Part shown: positions 17,157 through 26,129 of the stretch, in pieces
Position numbering within the stretch: position 1 is the first letter of the stretch
Layout of the letters: every line of letters starts with the position of its first letter
Program-made: the position numbers and the translations under genes
Assembly (NCBI RefSeq): GCF_030812775.1
Contig: NZ_JAUSTI010000021.1
Span: 26,002 to 90,001, forward strand
Reading direction: 5' to 3'
From: Paenibacillus tundrae
GTDB lineage: Bacteria > Bacillota > Bacilli > Paenibacillales > Paenibacillaceae
Length of the DNA: 64,000 nucleotides
Notes under the pieces: model-generated
Told to the model about the DNA's origin: nothing
The model's database searches: none
The model's input: the letters and a program-made list of their open reading frames with translations, nothing else

Positions 17157-18062
17157 ATGATGAACCGATTGGAATTGAAGCAAGTCGTTAAGCAATATGC
17201 AGACAAAACAGCCGTTAATGGAGTCACGCTCAATGTAAAAGAAGGGGAGATTTACGGACTGCTCGGAGCCAATGGTGCAGGTAAAACAACGACGATGCGA
17301 ATGGTGCTTGGCTTGATCCACCCGGATGGGGGAAACATCCTGTACAACGGCAAGCCGTACAATACGGAGCTGCAAGAAATTATGGGCTATCTTCCCGAAG
17401 AGCGCGGACTCTATCCAAAGGTGAAGGTAAGTGATCAGATCAATTATCTGGCTAGACTTCGTGGGATGAATGCGAAGGATGCAGACAAGAGCCTGAAGTA
17501 CTGGCTTGAGCGGTTCGAAGTTCCTGAGTATTATGACAAAAAGATTGAGGAGCTGTCCAAAGGTAATCAGCAGAAAATGGGCTTTATCGCAGCTGTCGTG
17601 CATCGCCCTCAAATTCTTATTCTAGATGAAGCCTTCAGTGGACTGGATCCGGTGAACGTGGAATTGCTCAAATCAACCGTTAAGGAATTACGGGATGAAG
17701 GCACAGCTATTCTTTTCTCCACACACCGTATGGAACATGTTGAAGAGTTATGTCGTCAGATCACGATCCTTCATCGCTCTAACACTGTAGTGCAAGGTGA
17801 GATCAAGGAAATCAAGAGTCGCTATCCACGTGAACAGGTTGCTCTAAGCACTGTAGGTCAAGTAGAGGGTCTTGAGCTGCTAACAGGTGTAAATAAGGTG
17901 GATCAGAATGAGCGTGGTTACACAATTCATATCAGCCATGTCGATGCAGCTCAGGAAATTCTGAAGCATGCAATGTCTCAGACAACTGTCGAGCATTTCG
18001 AGATCAAGGAACCAACGCTTAACCAAATCTTTATTCGTGAGGTAGGTGAGTCGAATGAATAA
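17157..18062 (+). CDS. ABC transporter ATP-binding protein (NatA/YhaQ-like)
   Basis: 301 residues: Walker A 'GANGAGKTTT', 'YLPEERGLYPK' Q-loop region, signature 'LSKGNQQK', Walker B 'ILILDEAFSGLDP' and switch 'STHRME'. The C-terminal DUF4162-like domain (about 215-300) is typical of NatA/YhaQ exporters. It lies 17 bases after the previous ATPase and overlaps the permease gene, forming a second transporter in the same operon. The family is linked to Na+ or drug efflux; the substrate here is unknown. Confidence 0.9.
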   Translation: MMNRLELKQVVKQYADKTAVNGVTLNVKEGEIYGLLGANGAGKTTTMRMVLGLIHPDGGNILYNGKPYNTELQEIMGYLPEERGLYPKVKVSDQINYLARLRGMNAKDADKSLKYWLERFEVPEYYDKKIEELSKGNQQKMGFIAAVVHRPQILILDEAFSGLDPVNVELLKSTVKELRDEGTAILFSTHRMEHVEELCRQITILHRSNTVVQGEIKEIKSRYPREQVALSTVGQVEGLELLTGVNKVDQNERGYTIHISHVDAAQEILKHAMSQTTVEHFEIKEPTLNQIFIREVGESNE

Positions 18063-19353
18063 AATGGGAACGATTACGGGATTTACGTTTAAAAACAAAG
18101 TGAAAACCAAGTCATTCATGGTAACAACGATTGTATTAGCCATTCTGATTACGATTGGACTCAATGTGCCATATTTCATTACTTTATTCAACGGTGGCTC
18201 AAGTGGTGGCGGAGCTTCGGGGGATCACCCGGTGAACATTGGACTTCTCACATCAACACAGCCGGAAGTTTCGGAGAAACTGGAGAGCTTCTCTTCGGCG
18301 CAGGGAGATCAGACATATCGGTTCATCGCAGGTGGTGACAAGGATGAAGCAGCTCTACAAGCTGATACACAAGCAGGGCTTACGGATGGTTACTTGAAGT
18401 TTGAAGAGGTAGCTGGACAGGAGTTCCCGCAGCCGATTCTGTACTCATCCGATGAGGTATCACCGCAGATCATTGCTTCCATTGAAGCGGCTCTGCAAAG
18501 TGTGAAGCTTGATATGGTTGTAAAAGACGTGCTTACAGCAGAACAAAAGGAACTGATTACAACACCTGTGAAGCTTACTCAGGAAAACCTGAGCACAGAT
18601 GAAGGGGCAGCCGGTGCAGAATCGGAAAATGGAATGAGCCCAATTAACTACATTGTTGTGTACCTGCTGATCATTCTGTTGTTCACTTCAACGATGATGA
18701 CAGGGAATATGATTGCTTCTGAAATTACAGCAGAGAAAAGCTCCCGCATCATGGAGATTCTTATCACAAGTGTGTCTCCACTGAGTCAGATGTTCGGTAA
18801 AATCATCGGTATTTTCTTGGTGGGTATGCTGCAGATCGGAATCTTCGGCGCAGTCGTTGCTGGTAATATGCTGCTTCCTCATAACATTAATGTACTAAGT
18901 GATTTTAATATGAATCTGAGTGATATCAATACGGCAGTCATTGTGTACGGACTGATCTTCTACATCTTAGGATACTTCTTATATGCCGTAATGTTCGCTG
19001 CCATTGGTTCAATGGTAAGTCGTACAGAGGAACTGGGTCAGGCGGTTCTGCCAATTACGATGCTGTCTCTCGTGTCGTTCTACATCGCCATCTTCAGTAT
19101 CGCTACACCAAATATTTTGTTGCTGAAAGTAGCTAGCTTCATTCCATTTACTTCTCCAACAGCGATCCTGGTGCGGATTGGTGCAGGAGTTGCCCCGACT
19201 TGGGAGATTCTCACGTCACTTGCGATTCTCGCTGTATCTATTCTGGTCTTTGGCTGGCTCGCAGCTAAAATCTATCGCACGGGTGTACTGATGTACGGTA
19301 AACGCCCGACTTTCAAAGAGCTCTTTAAAGCAATGAAAGCATATAAGATCTAA
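18055..19353 (+). CDS. ABC transporter permease (NatB/YhaP-like)
   Basis: 432 residues. One N-terminal helix, a large outer domain (about 45-195), then five or six C-terminal helices starting with 'INYIVVYLLIILLFTSTMMTGNMIASEITAEKSSRIMEIL', whose 'EKSSRIMEIL' is the hallmark of ABC-2 NatB/YhaP permeases. ATG at 18055 overlaps the ATPase stop by 8 bases. It partners the YhaQ-like ATPase. Confidence 0.9.
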   Translation: MNKMGTITGFTFKNKVKTKSFMVTTIVLAILITIGLNVPYFITLFNGGSSGGGASGDHPVNIGLLTSTQPEVSEKLESFSSAQGDQTYRFIAGGDKDEAALQADTQAGLTDGYLKFEEVAGQEFPQPILYSSDEVSPQIIASIEAALQSVKLDMVVKDVLTAEQKELITTPVKLTQENLSTDEGAAGAESENGMSPINYIVVYLLIILLFTSTMMTGNMIASEITAEKSSRIMEILITSVSPLSQMFGKIIGIFLVGMLQIGIFGAVVAGNMLLPHNINVLSDFNMNLSDINTAVIVYGLIFYILGYFLYAVMFAAIGSMVSRTEELGQAVLPITMLSLVSFYIAIFSIATPNILLLKVASFIPFTSPTAILVRIGAGVAPTWEILTSLAILAVSILVFGWLAAKIYRTGVLMYGKRPTFKELFKAMKAYKI

Positions 19354-19364
19354 GTAAATTGCAA

Positions 19365-19400
19365 AACACAACAAACAAAACAAACAAACAAACAAACAAT
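19365..19400 (+). repeat. AAAC microsatellite
   Basis: A run of ACAA/CAAA tetranucleotides, about seven units, between the permease stop and the ribosome site of the 60-residue gene. No terminator is seen here. Confidence 0.85.
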
Positions 19401-19435
19401 AACGTAACTCTTATAAAAATATGGAGGCGATTAAT

Positions 19436-19618
19436 ATGATTAATCAATTAAATACAAAGTCCTATAAGTTAATGAGCACAGGAGTAGTTGTTCTATTGTT
19501 AGCATCCGTCATCAGTGGAGAAGGTTCTGTAGTGAAGGATGCAGTTCAAGGGGCGATGATGGGAGCCGGAGCAATTTTCGCAGCTGTAGGTCTCTGGATG
19601 GCTGGTAGTAAGAAGTAA
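19436..19618 (+). CDS. Small two-helix membrane protein
   Basis: 60 residues: 'LMSTGVVVLLLASVISG' and 'AMMGAGAIFAAVGLWMAG' are membrane helices, the second Gly/Ala-rich and packing-prone, ending in SKK. GGAGG lies 8 bases before ATG; the upstream in-frame ATG overlaps that site. It is the last gene of the ytr-like cluster, directly before the IS element. No family recognised; a bacteriocin-like or transporter-accessory role is only a guess. Confidence 0.7.
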   Translation: MINQLNTKSYKLMSTGVVVLLLASVISGEGSVVKDAVQGAMMGAGAIFAAVGLWMAGSKK

Positions 19619-19679
19619 GAAGTGATGAAGGAAGAGGTGCTAAACTGTACCCTATGTAAAGGACATTTCTAAAAAAGAC

Positions 19680-20610
19680 CTACATGGCTTGAAGAAGGTG
19701 ATCTCTGTATTCTACAGGGGTCATCCTTTTTAAGTTCCACTGGTATCTGTAATGGTTGTAGTAGGTCATATAGGCTTTAATTTCTCGCTTAACCTCATCT
19801 AACGTCGTGCAGTTCTTCAGCGAAACTTCATCCTTAAAATGACCCAAGAACGACTCCTGCGGAGCATTATCCCAGCAGTTTCCTCGCCTAGACATGGATT
19901 GCCTAAGACCCATACGCTTCACTTTCTTCTGAAAATCGGGATGAGTATAATGGGTACCTTGATCCGAATGAATAAACGCGCCTTTCGCTTTCTTGAATCT
20001 ACGATTGTTCTGCAAATGAATTAGCGTATTCGTTGCCAAATCCATGGTGATTCGGTCCGATACATGATAAGCCAAAATTTCATTGGTGGAGCTGTCCTTA
20101 ATCGTAGATAGATATGCACGCTTTCCTTTTCCATAGGTCAAGTAGGTGATATCTGTAAGAAGAACCTTGGCAGGAATACCTTGCTTGAAATGGCGTTGTA
20201 GCAGGTTAGGGACGGTTCGATGTTCGTGAGTCGCCTTCATCATTTGCTTGTAGGGATTGGCTTTTCGAATGGGACATACAATGCTATATTTTTTCATGAT
20301 TCTTCGGATGCGTTTGAGATTCCAGACGATTTGGAATTGTCCCTCCAGTGTCATCTTAATAGAACGCGCTCCCTTATTGCGCTTTTTAAAATGAAAGGCT
20401 CGGCTAATCGGGACGTGAAGTTCCTCATCAGCCCGTTCTTTCTGATGGCGTCTATGGATGCTGGCGCACTAAAATAGCGGTAATACCCGCTTGTAGAAAC
20501 CCCTGCAATTTCGCACAAATACCTAATACCTTACCATTCGACGTAGATGATAGGTGTGGACGATACTCCAAATTAGCCTATAGTGGACGTTCGGTGCTCG
20601 TTTTATTCTG
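19680..20610 (-). pseudogene. IS3-family transposase orfB, frameshifted
   Basis: DDE integrase core intact in the last 263 codons (open frame 19680-20468): first Asp in 'LLTDITYL', second Asp in 'IHSDQGTHY', Glu in 'PQESFLGHFK'. Before that the protein continues in other frames ('CEIAGVSTSGYYRYFSAP', then 'IWSIVHTYHLRRM'), needing at least two frameshifts near 20455 and 20540. The visible Met start at 20354 is internal and not real. Confidence 0.88.
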
Positions 20611-20992
20611 CTGGATTCCACCCCCGTTCGGCCATGCGAACCTTTTTTAGAAGTTCATTTTCTGCTCGGAGCAGGTGGATCTGTGCTTCGAGTCTTGCAT
20701 TTTTCTCTTCTAGGGATAGTTCCCGCTTTAAAGGTCTTCCCGAATGCTTCCCTCGTGCATTTTGTAAGCCTAGTGCACCTTAATCCTGATAATTGGATCT
20801 CCACCATGTTCCAGCGGCTTTAATCCGAGTCATTCCAATGATCTGAACGTCGAATCCACATGCCTCAAAAATATCTCGGGGCAGCTTTCCTTCCTGATTT
20901 GATGCAAGAAAGAGTTGTTTGAACTCGTCTATATACGTAATTCCTTTTGTAGATACGGACTTCACATATGGGTTTGCAGAAATTTGCTTCAT
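20603..20992 (-). pseudogene. IS3-family orfA with premature stop
   Basis: Starts MKQISANPYVKSV with an HTH-like segment; after 70 codons a TAA interrupts it (at about 20780), and the same frame continues 'GALGLQNARGKHSGRPLKRE' and a Leu-heptad coiled coil to a stop at 20603. A single base change therefore separates it from an intact 129-residue orfA. Confidence 0.85.
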
Positions 20993-21136
20993 TTCGCCTA
21001 CAGTAAAGATTTTTTACTCATTGTTGTATCTCCATTCTGGTTTCCTTGGTGGCATACATAAAAAACACCCCATAGAGAGACTTTTTTTAAAGTATCTACT
21101 CTATAGGATACAGTTTAGGGTGGGTAGTTCTTTAGG

Positions 21137-21568
21137 TTATTTTGTCTTTTCTAATATTTTTATTATATCTCCAAGCTGATTATTATAACTTTGTAAATCT
21201 TCAACTGAAGCCTCCTTGAAGTCGGGAGCACTGTTTACAATCTTTTGAAATAATTCAGTTCTATCTTTATAGAACTTGGTCTCGGAATCGTCTAAAGTAC
21301 TAACAAATAATTCATAATTTTGATATGAAATTCTCATATTGTTTGCTTCCATTATAAGAGATTCAATACCAGAGTTTTTATTGGTATCAATGAAGTTTTT
21401 TAACTCGTTTGCATACTTTTTTGTCTCAGCTATAAAAGAGCTGTAGGATAATTCAGCTGAATTTTCAACTTTGTTTACAAGTGTATTGTGCTTATAAAAG
21501 AACATTAACGACAGAAAGAATAGAATAATAGATAGAACCAGTAGGATATAATTTAATTTAGTTTTCAT
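21137..21568 (-). CDS. Membrane-anchored coiled-coil protein, unknown
   Basis: 143 residues. One N-terminal membrane anchor ('YILLVLSIILFFLSLMFFY'), then an acidic helical region of about 115 residues with coiled-coil character. No Cys, no known motif. Last gene of a three-gene minus-strand operon (12 bases after the 278-residue gene). It lies immediately beside the IS element but is intact. AT-rich codon use differs from the transporter genes upstream. Confidence 0.7.
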   Translation of the reverse strand: MKTKLNYILLVLSIILFFLSLMFFYKHNTLVNKVENSAELSYSSFIAETKKYANELKNFIDTNKNSGIESLIMEANNMRISYQNYELFVSTLDDSETKFYKDRTELFQKIVNSAPDFKEASVEDLQSYNNQLGDIIKILEKTK

Positions 21569-21580
21569 AATTAGATTCCT

Positions 21581-22417
21581 TTACTTTTGATAACTAATTG
21601 TGTGAGCAACACTTGCTTTACCTGATGTAGCATTAAAGATAAGTGGAACACCACTAATAGGGTCATTAAAAACTCTAACCTCGTATTGTGCAATAGCTGA
21701 GGCTGTCAAGGTTCCTGTACCATTTACTGGAACAATGTACTTATAGCCAAAATAAGCAGACGCACCTTTACCAACCCCCTGTTTTGTAGTAGTACCTTTC
21801 TGAGTATTGTATATCCCGTTATAGTAACTGTCACCATCTTTGTATCCTACTGAAGCGGGAAGTTCCAAATCTGAGTTGCTTGAATTTATTTTAACGCTAG
21901 CGACAGAATTATTATCGTTAAAAGTATGACCGACAGATCCATTTAGTGCAGGAATTACAGCTAGTGATAACTCGTATGCTGGAGAAAGGATTCCTTTAAG
22001 AAAGAAGGATACACCAGGTATACCATCAAACGCTGCAGTCTTTGCTGGTAAAACATCGTTCTGATTTAATAGCATATTCACGTTGGGATTCCCAAAGGAA
22101 AGTGAAATATAGTTAGTCTTAACTACACCTGCATTATAATGATTTGCCACGATTGCATTTCTGGTCCAAGCTCTAACACGTTCCTTTCCTGAAGATCTTC
22201 CGTCGAAGGCGGTCGAAACAGACATAACTACTGCAGACGATCCTATATCAGTAGGTGTTGAACTGTATTGCTTTTGAAGATCTGAACTGTAAGCAGCTCC
22301 TTTGAGATAGTATATTTCGTTTGTCGAAGCGGCAGACGCTGATTGTCCATAAATACAAACACTTATTAACATAAAAGATAAAATTACCCTAAGGATATTA
22401 TTGTTGATTTTAATCAT
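21581..22417 (-). CDS. Secreted protein, unknown
   Basis: 278 residues with a clear signal peptide ('ILRVILSFMLISVCIYGQSASAA', cleavage near residue 29). The mature part is rich in Ser, Asn, Gly, Tyr and Thr and looks all-beta, without cysteines, repeats or catalytic motifs. It begins inside the last codons of the upstream gene (4-base overlap), so both are co-translated. I know no family. Confidence 0.75.
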   Translation of the reverse strand: MIKINNNILRVILSFMLISVCIYGQSASAASTNEIYYLKGAAYSSDLQKQYSSTPTDIGSSAVVMSVSTAFDGRSSGKERVRAWTRNAIVANHYNAGVVKTNYISLSFGNPNVNMLLNQNDVLPAKTAAFDGIPGVSFFLKGILSPAYELSLAVIPALNGSVGHTFNDNNSVASVKINSSNSDLELPASVGYKDGDSYYNGIYNTQKGTTTKQGVGKGASAYFGYKYIVPVNGTGTLTASAIAQYEVRVFNDPISGVPLIFNATSGKASVAHTISYQK

Positions 22418-22983
22418 TTAAACGCGTCCTCCTTTATTTGATCAATTTGATTTAGATCGTCTAAAGTTAAAAATGGTTTGCCAAATGGAATCATTGCCGT
22501 ATCACCCATAGCACCGCTCGTGATTGAGATATCCAATTTATCTGTTTTAGGCTCATAACGGAGCGAGAGTACACCTTCGTCGTTACCTTTTATATTTTTC
22601 ATTTTTAAGTCGATTGCTCCGTAATAGACCTCTCGACCATCGAAATTATACAGTTGCAAATTTCCATCCCCTTCAAAAGGGTAAGCCTTATCTAGTTTAA
22701 TATTTCCTTTTACATTTGCTTTGTAATCAACTAGATTATTACTGATGGATTGTCGATCCTCTAATGTTAACTGAATTTTTATATTAGACTTTTTCTCTAA
22801 CTTGTTAAATTTCTTATCGTTCTCTTTCAGAATAGGATTATTTGTTAACGCGTTTAATGCTTCAACGTTTGCGTCCGCATCAAGTTTAATTTTTTGATTA
22901 TCTTGATCTGCACCCATTATGAAAGTAGTCCCTGTTAAAACCAGTAACAAAACACATCCTAAAGTAAGCCACTTCGTTTTCAA
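22414..22983 (-). CDS. Exported protein, unknown
   Basis: 189 residues; N-terminal 'WLTLGCVLLLVLTGTTFIMG' serves as signal or anchor. The Cys there is inside the hydrophobic core, not a proper lipobox. The rest is Lys/Asp/Asn-rich with alternating polar and hydrophobic residues, suggesting beta structure ('YKANVKGNIKLDKAYPFEGDG'). First gene of the three-gene operon; GGAGGGG lies upstream of ATG. No family recognised. Confidence 0.72.
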   Translation of the reverse strand: MKTKWLTLGCVLLLVLTGTTFIMGADQDNQKIKLDADANVEALNALTNNPILKENDKKFNKLEKKSNIKIQLTLEDRQSISNNLVDYKANVKGNIKLDKAYPFEGDGNLQLYNFDGREVYYGAIDLKMKNIKGNDEGVLSLRYEPKTDKLDISITSGAMGDTAMIPFGKPFLTLDDLNQIDQIKEDAFK

Positions 22984-23410
22984 CTAAACCCCTCCATTAG
23001 ATTTTTTTGGAATTATATAATTTAGTACCCTAAATTTAATTTAATAATCAAAATTATTTTGTTTATACACTAACTACTTAGTAGAAAGAGCCAAACCTTC
23101 TTAAAAGGATCACTCCGGTTCTTACCAATTAGCTGACGCCTTGGACAATTAATTAGAAAATTAAAGGAAGTTCCTCAACTCCCTTCTATGGATAACGATG
23201 GAGAGATTCTCAACACAAGTTATTGGAGTGTTTTTCAAAAAAACATTCTAGGACGGAAGAGTATGAGAAGCAATAATAGGATTAACAAGAGGAGAAGAAA
23301 GGAATTTACACAACCCTATTACCTAGTTTTTAATAGTGCTGATTTTCATTACGAGGTGTTTACTGACCTTAAAAAAACGCGATTTTTTTACATGTGATCG
23401 GCTGCTCTTT
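22984..23410. other. AT-rich intergenic region
   Basis: Should hold the promoter of the minus-strand three-gene operon; a TATAAT-like box is visible on the minus strand near 23016-23025, but no good -35. The frame at 23188-23397 lacks a ribosome site and protein-like composition. Confidence 0.35.
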
Positions 23411-23434
23411 TCAACTAACGGGCAGGTTAGTTGA
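23411..23434. promoter_or_regulatory. Dyad operator candidate (ACTAAC type)
   Basis: TCAACTAAC and GTTAGTTGA are perfect inverted copies, six bases apart, about 85 bases before the MarR remnant. The same core recurs at 26130-26144. Confidence 0.6.
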
Positions 23435-23517
23435 ATGAATAAATCTCCAGTCACTGGGGAGACACTTCGAATTGGCGAGAAGGCATTTCTGCGAGTAGAT
23501 CCTACTAGGAGGATATT

Positions 23518-23943
23518 ATGAGATTTAAGGCGCTGTTTCTCCTAATGATAATGAGTTTGTTCAATTCGGTGCTGGCGAGCACCGCAAAAATATGTTGATA
23601 AGGATTTTGTCCAAATTCCCGAGATGAATTGCTGTAAAGCAAGGGTACACAGACGGTACAACAAATTAGCGAACTGCTATCCATCCCGAGCGGAAGCATA
23701 ACCTATGTGATTAATAAGTTGGAAAAGAAGGGACTTGTGGAGAGGAAACAAAACCCTGACGACAAAAGGGCGTTTAACGTGATCCTCACAGAACAAGGAA
23801 AAGAGTTGTTTGACGAGATTTTTCCCAAACACGTAGAAATGATTTCCCGAAGCTTCTCTGTTATTTCTGATGAGGAAAAATTATAACTCATTGATTTGCT
23901 TAAAAAAATCGGATTCGGGATTCAGAATATGCAAGAAGAATAA
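23518..23943 (+). pseudogene. MarR-family regulator, inactivated
   Basis: The frame from ATG 23518 (AGGAGG upstream) to TAA 23943 contains several internal stops. The part after them reads as a MarR winged helix: 'SKGTQTVQQISELLSIPSGS', 'VINKLEKKGLVERKQNPDDK' and 'RAFNVILTEQGKELFDEIFP', with the wing 'PDDKR'. Stops lie near 23607, 23644 and 23884 (TAA between 'EEKL' and 'LIDLLKKIGF'). The N-terminal helix is also degraded. A recent loss of a repressor is likely. Confidence 0.85.
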
Positions 23944-23959
23944 AGTCTTTTCCTAAGAG

Positions 23960-24182
23960 TCGCTGATTTGGGAGTATCCCCTTTTAGTAGACATGAGAAA
24001 AAAGGCATCTGTTAAGATGGACTTAATCATGTCAACGAAGGGGATTTTTTTATGGCAAAAAAAGGACAAAATCTATACAGAATATGAAGGGTTGGAGGGA
24101 GATGTCTATACTTTTTATGAAACTTGGGAGTTTAAACATGCAAATTCTGAGAATCGATCTTTTATTTTTCATTGTGTGAAAT
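23960..24182 (+). pseudogene. Possible remnant of an insertion sequence 5' end
   Basis: AAGGGGATTTTTTT precedes ATG 24052, which encodes MAKKGQ and stops after 11 codons; a neighbouring frame (23993-24184) continues 'KIYTEYEGLEGD'. Both resemble the start of IS3-type orfA genes but the match is short. It may instead be a real 63-residue ORF of unknown function. Confidence 0.25.
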
Positions 24183-24215
24183 AGAGCCATTGTCGAAAAC
24201 AAAGGCTCTTTCTTT
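24183..24215 (+). terminator. Terminator between convergent genes
   Basis: AGAGCC and TTG pair with CAA and GGCTCT, followed by TTCTTT. The other strand also suits the minus-strand gene at 24230. Confidence 0.65.
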
Positions 24216-24229
24216 ATGAAATGAAATTA

Positions 24230-24700
24230 CTATTTTGATGAACTTGATGGAACATCAGGATCAGTCGGGTTTTTATCATTTAAGGTTTTACCTAAGAGCA
24301 ACGAATTGGGATAATTTTTGAAAAATTCTGCTTCATCTACTTTTAAAAAGAACTTGCCTTCAAAAATGAGTTGATTCGTATTAGGCTCGATTTCATCTAT
24401 AGTTCTTGCTATCTCCGATTCCTTAAAGATACGTTGTTCATCTGCTCGCACGAACATGCCATGAGGTGTATAGAATTGAGTAGTATACCCGTTTGCGATT
24501 TTTGATTCTACGGATTCTACGTTTTTTACTGATTCTTCGGATTTCACGTTATTTGTTGAAAAATTAGTGTTAACAGGATTTTTAACTGTCTTATTTACGG
24601 TTTCCGCTTCTGGATAGGTGTCTGCTTTTGAATTCGATATTAATGACACTCCTGAAATAGTAGTCACTGCAAAGGCTATTAAATATATTTTTTTGAACAT
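24230..24700 (-). CDS. Secreted hypothetical protein
   Basis: 156 residues with a signal peptide ('IYLIAFAVTTISGVSLISNSKA', cleavage after about residue 27), a low-complexity Asn/Val/Glu linker, and a globular half ('YTTQFYTPHGMFVRADEQRI') ending in an Asp/Pro/Ser tail. No known domain. It stands alone between the MarR remnant and the LRR gene. Confidence 0.65.
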   Translation of the reverse strand: MFKKIYLIAFAVTTISGVSLISNSKADTYPEAETVNKTVKNPVNTNFSTNNVKSEESVKNVESVESKIANGYTTQFYTPHGMFVRADEQRIFKESEIARTIDEIEPNTNQLIFEGKFFLKVDEAEFFKNYPNSLLLGKTLNDKNPTDPDVPSSSSK

Positions 24701-24923
24701 ATTGTCCCCACCCTTCTATACCAACAATTATTTCCTACTTTAAAACCGTATATTCACGAAAATGGTAAGAGCTTATTTGGCTTTGCCTGCTGTACAACGG
24801 GTTTCCCAAAGGACAACAACGCAAAATCCCATTACTTTCAATACAACTTTTCTGTGCAATTTGCGTCTTAATTCAAGCAACGATGGGGTAGTTTACACAA
24901 GTGATTAGAGGGGAATGTTCAGA

Positions 24924-26012
24924 ATGAAGAAATACCTTGCTGGATTATTAATTATTTTTGTCCTATGTTTGAGCTTACCAACTCAGGCTTACATGGAGGC
25001 ATCTAACCAACAGCCATTGGCTTTTGAGGATCCCAATCTAGAGCAAGCGCTTAAGTCATTATTGAATAAAAACGATGATGAATCAGTAACAAAAGAGGAT
25101 TTAGAGTCACTGAATGATGTTAATTTATCGAGTAAAGGAATTAAGAGTTTGCAGGGTTTGGAATATGCAGTCAATATGACGAAGCTCTCTTTAACTAACA
25201 ACCAAATTAGTGATCTGTCACCGCTAGCGGGACTAGTCAGTCTGAGCACGTTGTCCATAAGTTTCAACAAGATCTCTGATCTAAAGCCACTAACAGGATT
25301 GGTTAAGCTTAGGAGCCTCGAAGCTGCGAATAATAACATCAAAGATCTTGCTCCTTTGTCTAAATTAACTGCCTTGGTTACTCTGAATTTATCATCTAAC
25401 CAAATTTATGATTTGGAGCCATTGAGAAATCTTCAAAGTTTGGCTTACCTCTATTTGAAGAACAATCGAGTCTGGGATTTAGAGCCGCTCCAACAACGTG
25501 GTTTTTTACCGTATTATGATACGGGTGCATTCATTGAACCACTTGCGCTGCAAAATAACTATTTAGACTTAAGCAAGGGATCGAAAACAACTAAATTATT
25601 TGTGAAAATGGCAGGAAATGAGTTGCCTAGCGGTCAGCGTAAGACACAGCGCTTGGTGATCGGCAGCACGACAGCTTATGTGGGAGAAAGTGCATATCGT
25701 ATTTCCGCAGCGCCATTTATTCAGACGGGACGTACTTATGTGCCGATCCGTTTCATTTCCGAGAAGCTTGGGGCCACCGTGAATTGGAAGCAGAGCACCA
25801 AAGAGGTAACGATTCAGAAGGATGGTAAGACAATTCGTTGGGTTGTAGGGAATAGGCAGGTAAAAGTAAACCAGCATACGGTCATGCAAGATGCTCCTTT
25901 ACTTCTGAAGAACGGCAGTGCTTTCGTTCCTGTTCGTTTTGTGGCGGAGCAGTTGAATACTTCCGTTGAATATATGGGAAGCAAGCATATGGTCTTGATT
26001 TTCAAAAATTAA
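24924..26012 (+). CDS. Secreted leucine-rich-repeat protein with C-terminal stalk (copper amine oxidase N-like) domain
   Basis: 362 residues. Signal peptide to 'LPTQA'. About five internalin-like 22-residue LRRs (about residues 75-190), each built like 'LSSNQIYDLEPLRNLQSL'. Then a stalk domain (about 235-360) with the hallmark 'TYVPIRFISEKLGATVNW' and 'AFVPVRFVAEQL', common in Paenibacillus surface proteins. Probably a cell-surface binding protein, target unknown. I start at ATG 24924 because AGAGGGG is 10 bases upstream; the ATG at 24915 is too close. Confidence 0.85.
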   Translation: MKKYLAGLLIIFVLCLSLPTQAYMEASNQQPLAFEDPNLEQALKSLLNKNDDESVTKEDLESLNDVNLSSKGIKSLQGLEYAVNMTKLSLTNNQISDLSPLAGLVSLSTLSISFNKISDLKPLTGLVKLRSLEAANNNIKDLAPLSKLTALVTLNLSSNQIYDLEPLRNLQSLAYLYLKNNRVWDLEPLQQRGFLPYYDTGAFIEPLALQNNYLDLSKGSKTTKLFVKMAGNELPSGQRKTQRLVIGSTTAYVGESAYRISAAPFIQTGRTYVPIRFISEKLGATVNWKQSTKEVTIQKDGKTIRWVVGNRQVKVNQHTVMQDAPLLLKNGSAFVPVRFVAEQLNTSVEYMGSKHMVLIFKN

Positions 26013-26061
26013 GCAGCATAATGGAATTACAGAAGAGTGAAGTATCTAGACCGTCAATAAA

Positions 26062-26077
26062 CTAACGGAAGCGTTAG
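26062..26077. promoter_or_regulatory. Short CTAACG dyad
   Basis: CTAACG and CGTTAG, 4 bases apart. A shorter relative of the ACTAAC dyads at 23411 and 26130. Confidence 0.35.
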
Positions 26078-26095
26078 CTCAATATTTCTCAAAAA

Positions 26096-26125
26096 GCAGC
26101 TGATCACATTGGTCAGCTGTTTTTA
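26096..26125 (+). terminator. Terminator after the LRR gene
   Basis: CAGCTGATC pairs with GGTCAGCTG (one wobble), then TTTTT. Confidence 0.85.
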
Positions 26126-26129
26126 ATTT

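Larger units (their letters stand above)
19640..21118 (-). mobile_element. Decayed IS3-family (IS150-like) insertion sequence
   Basis: About 1.48 kb. The ends are imperfect inverted repeats: CTAAACTGTACCCTAT on the left and CTAAACTGTATCCTAT on the right (other strand), with looser match to about 38 bp. GGTG directly flanks both ends (19636-19639 and 21119-21122) as a 4-bp target duplication, normal for IS3. Inside are an orfA with a stop and a frameshifted orfB, so it cannot move by itself. Confidence 0.85.

Noticed and set aside
23188..23397. 69-residue basic frame, possible IS orfB tail
   Set aside because: Too short, no DDE motif, no ribosome site.
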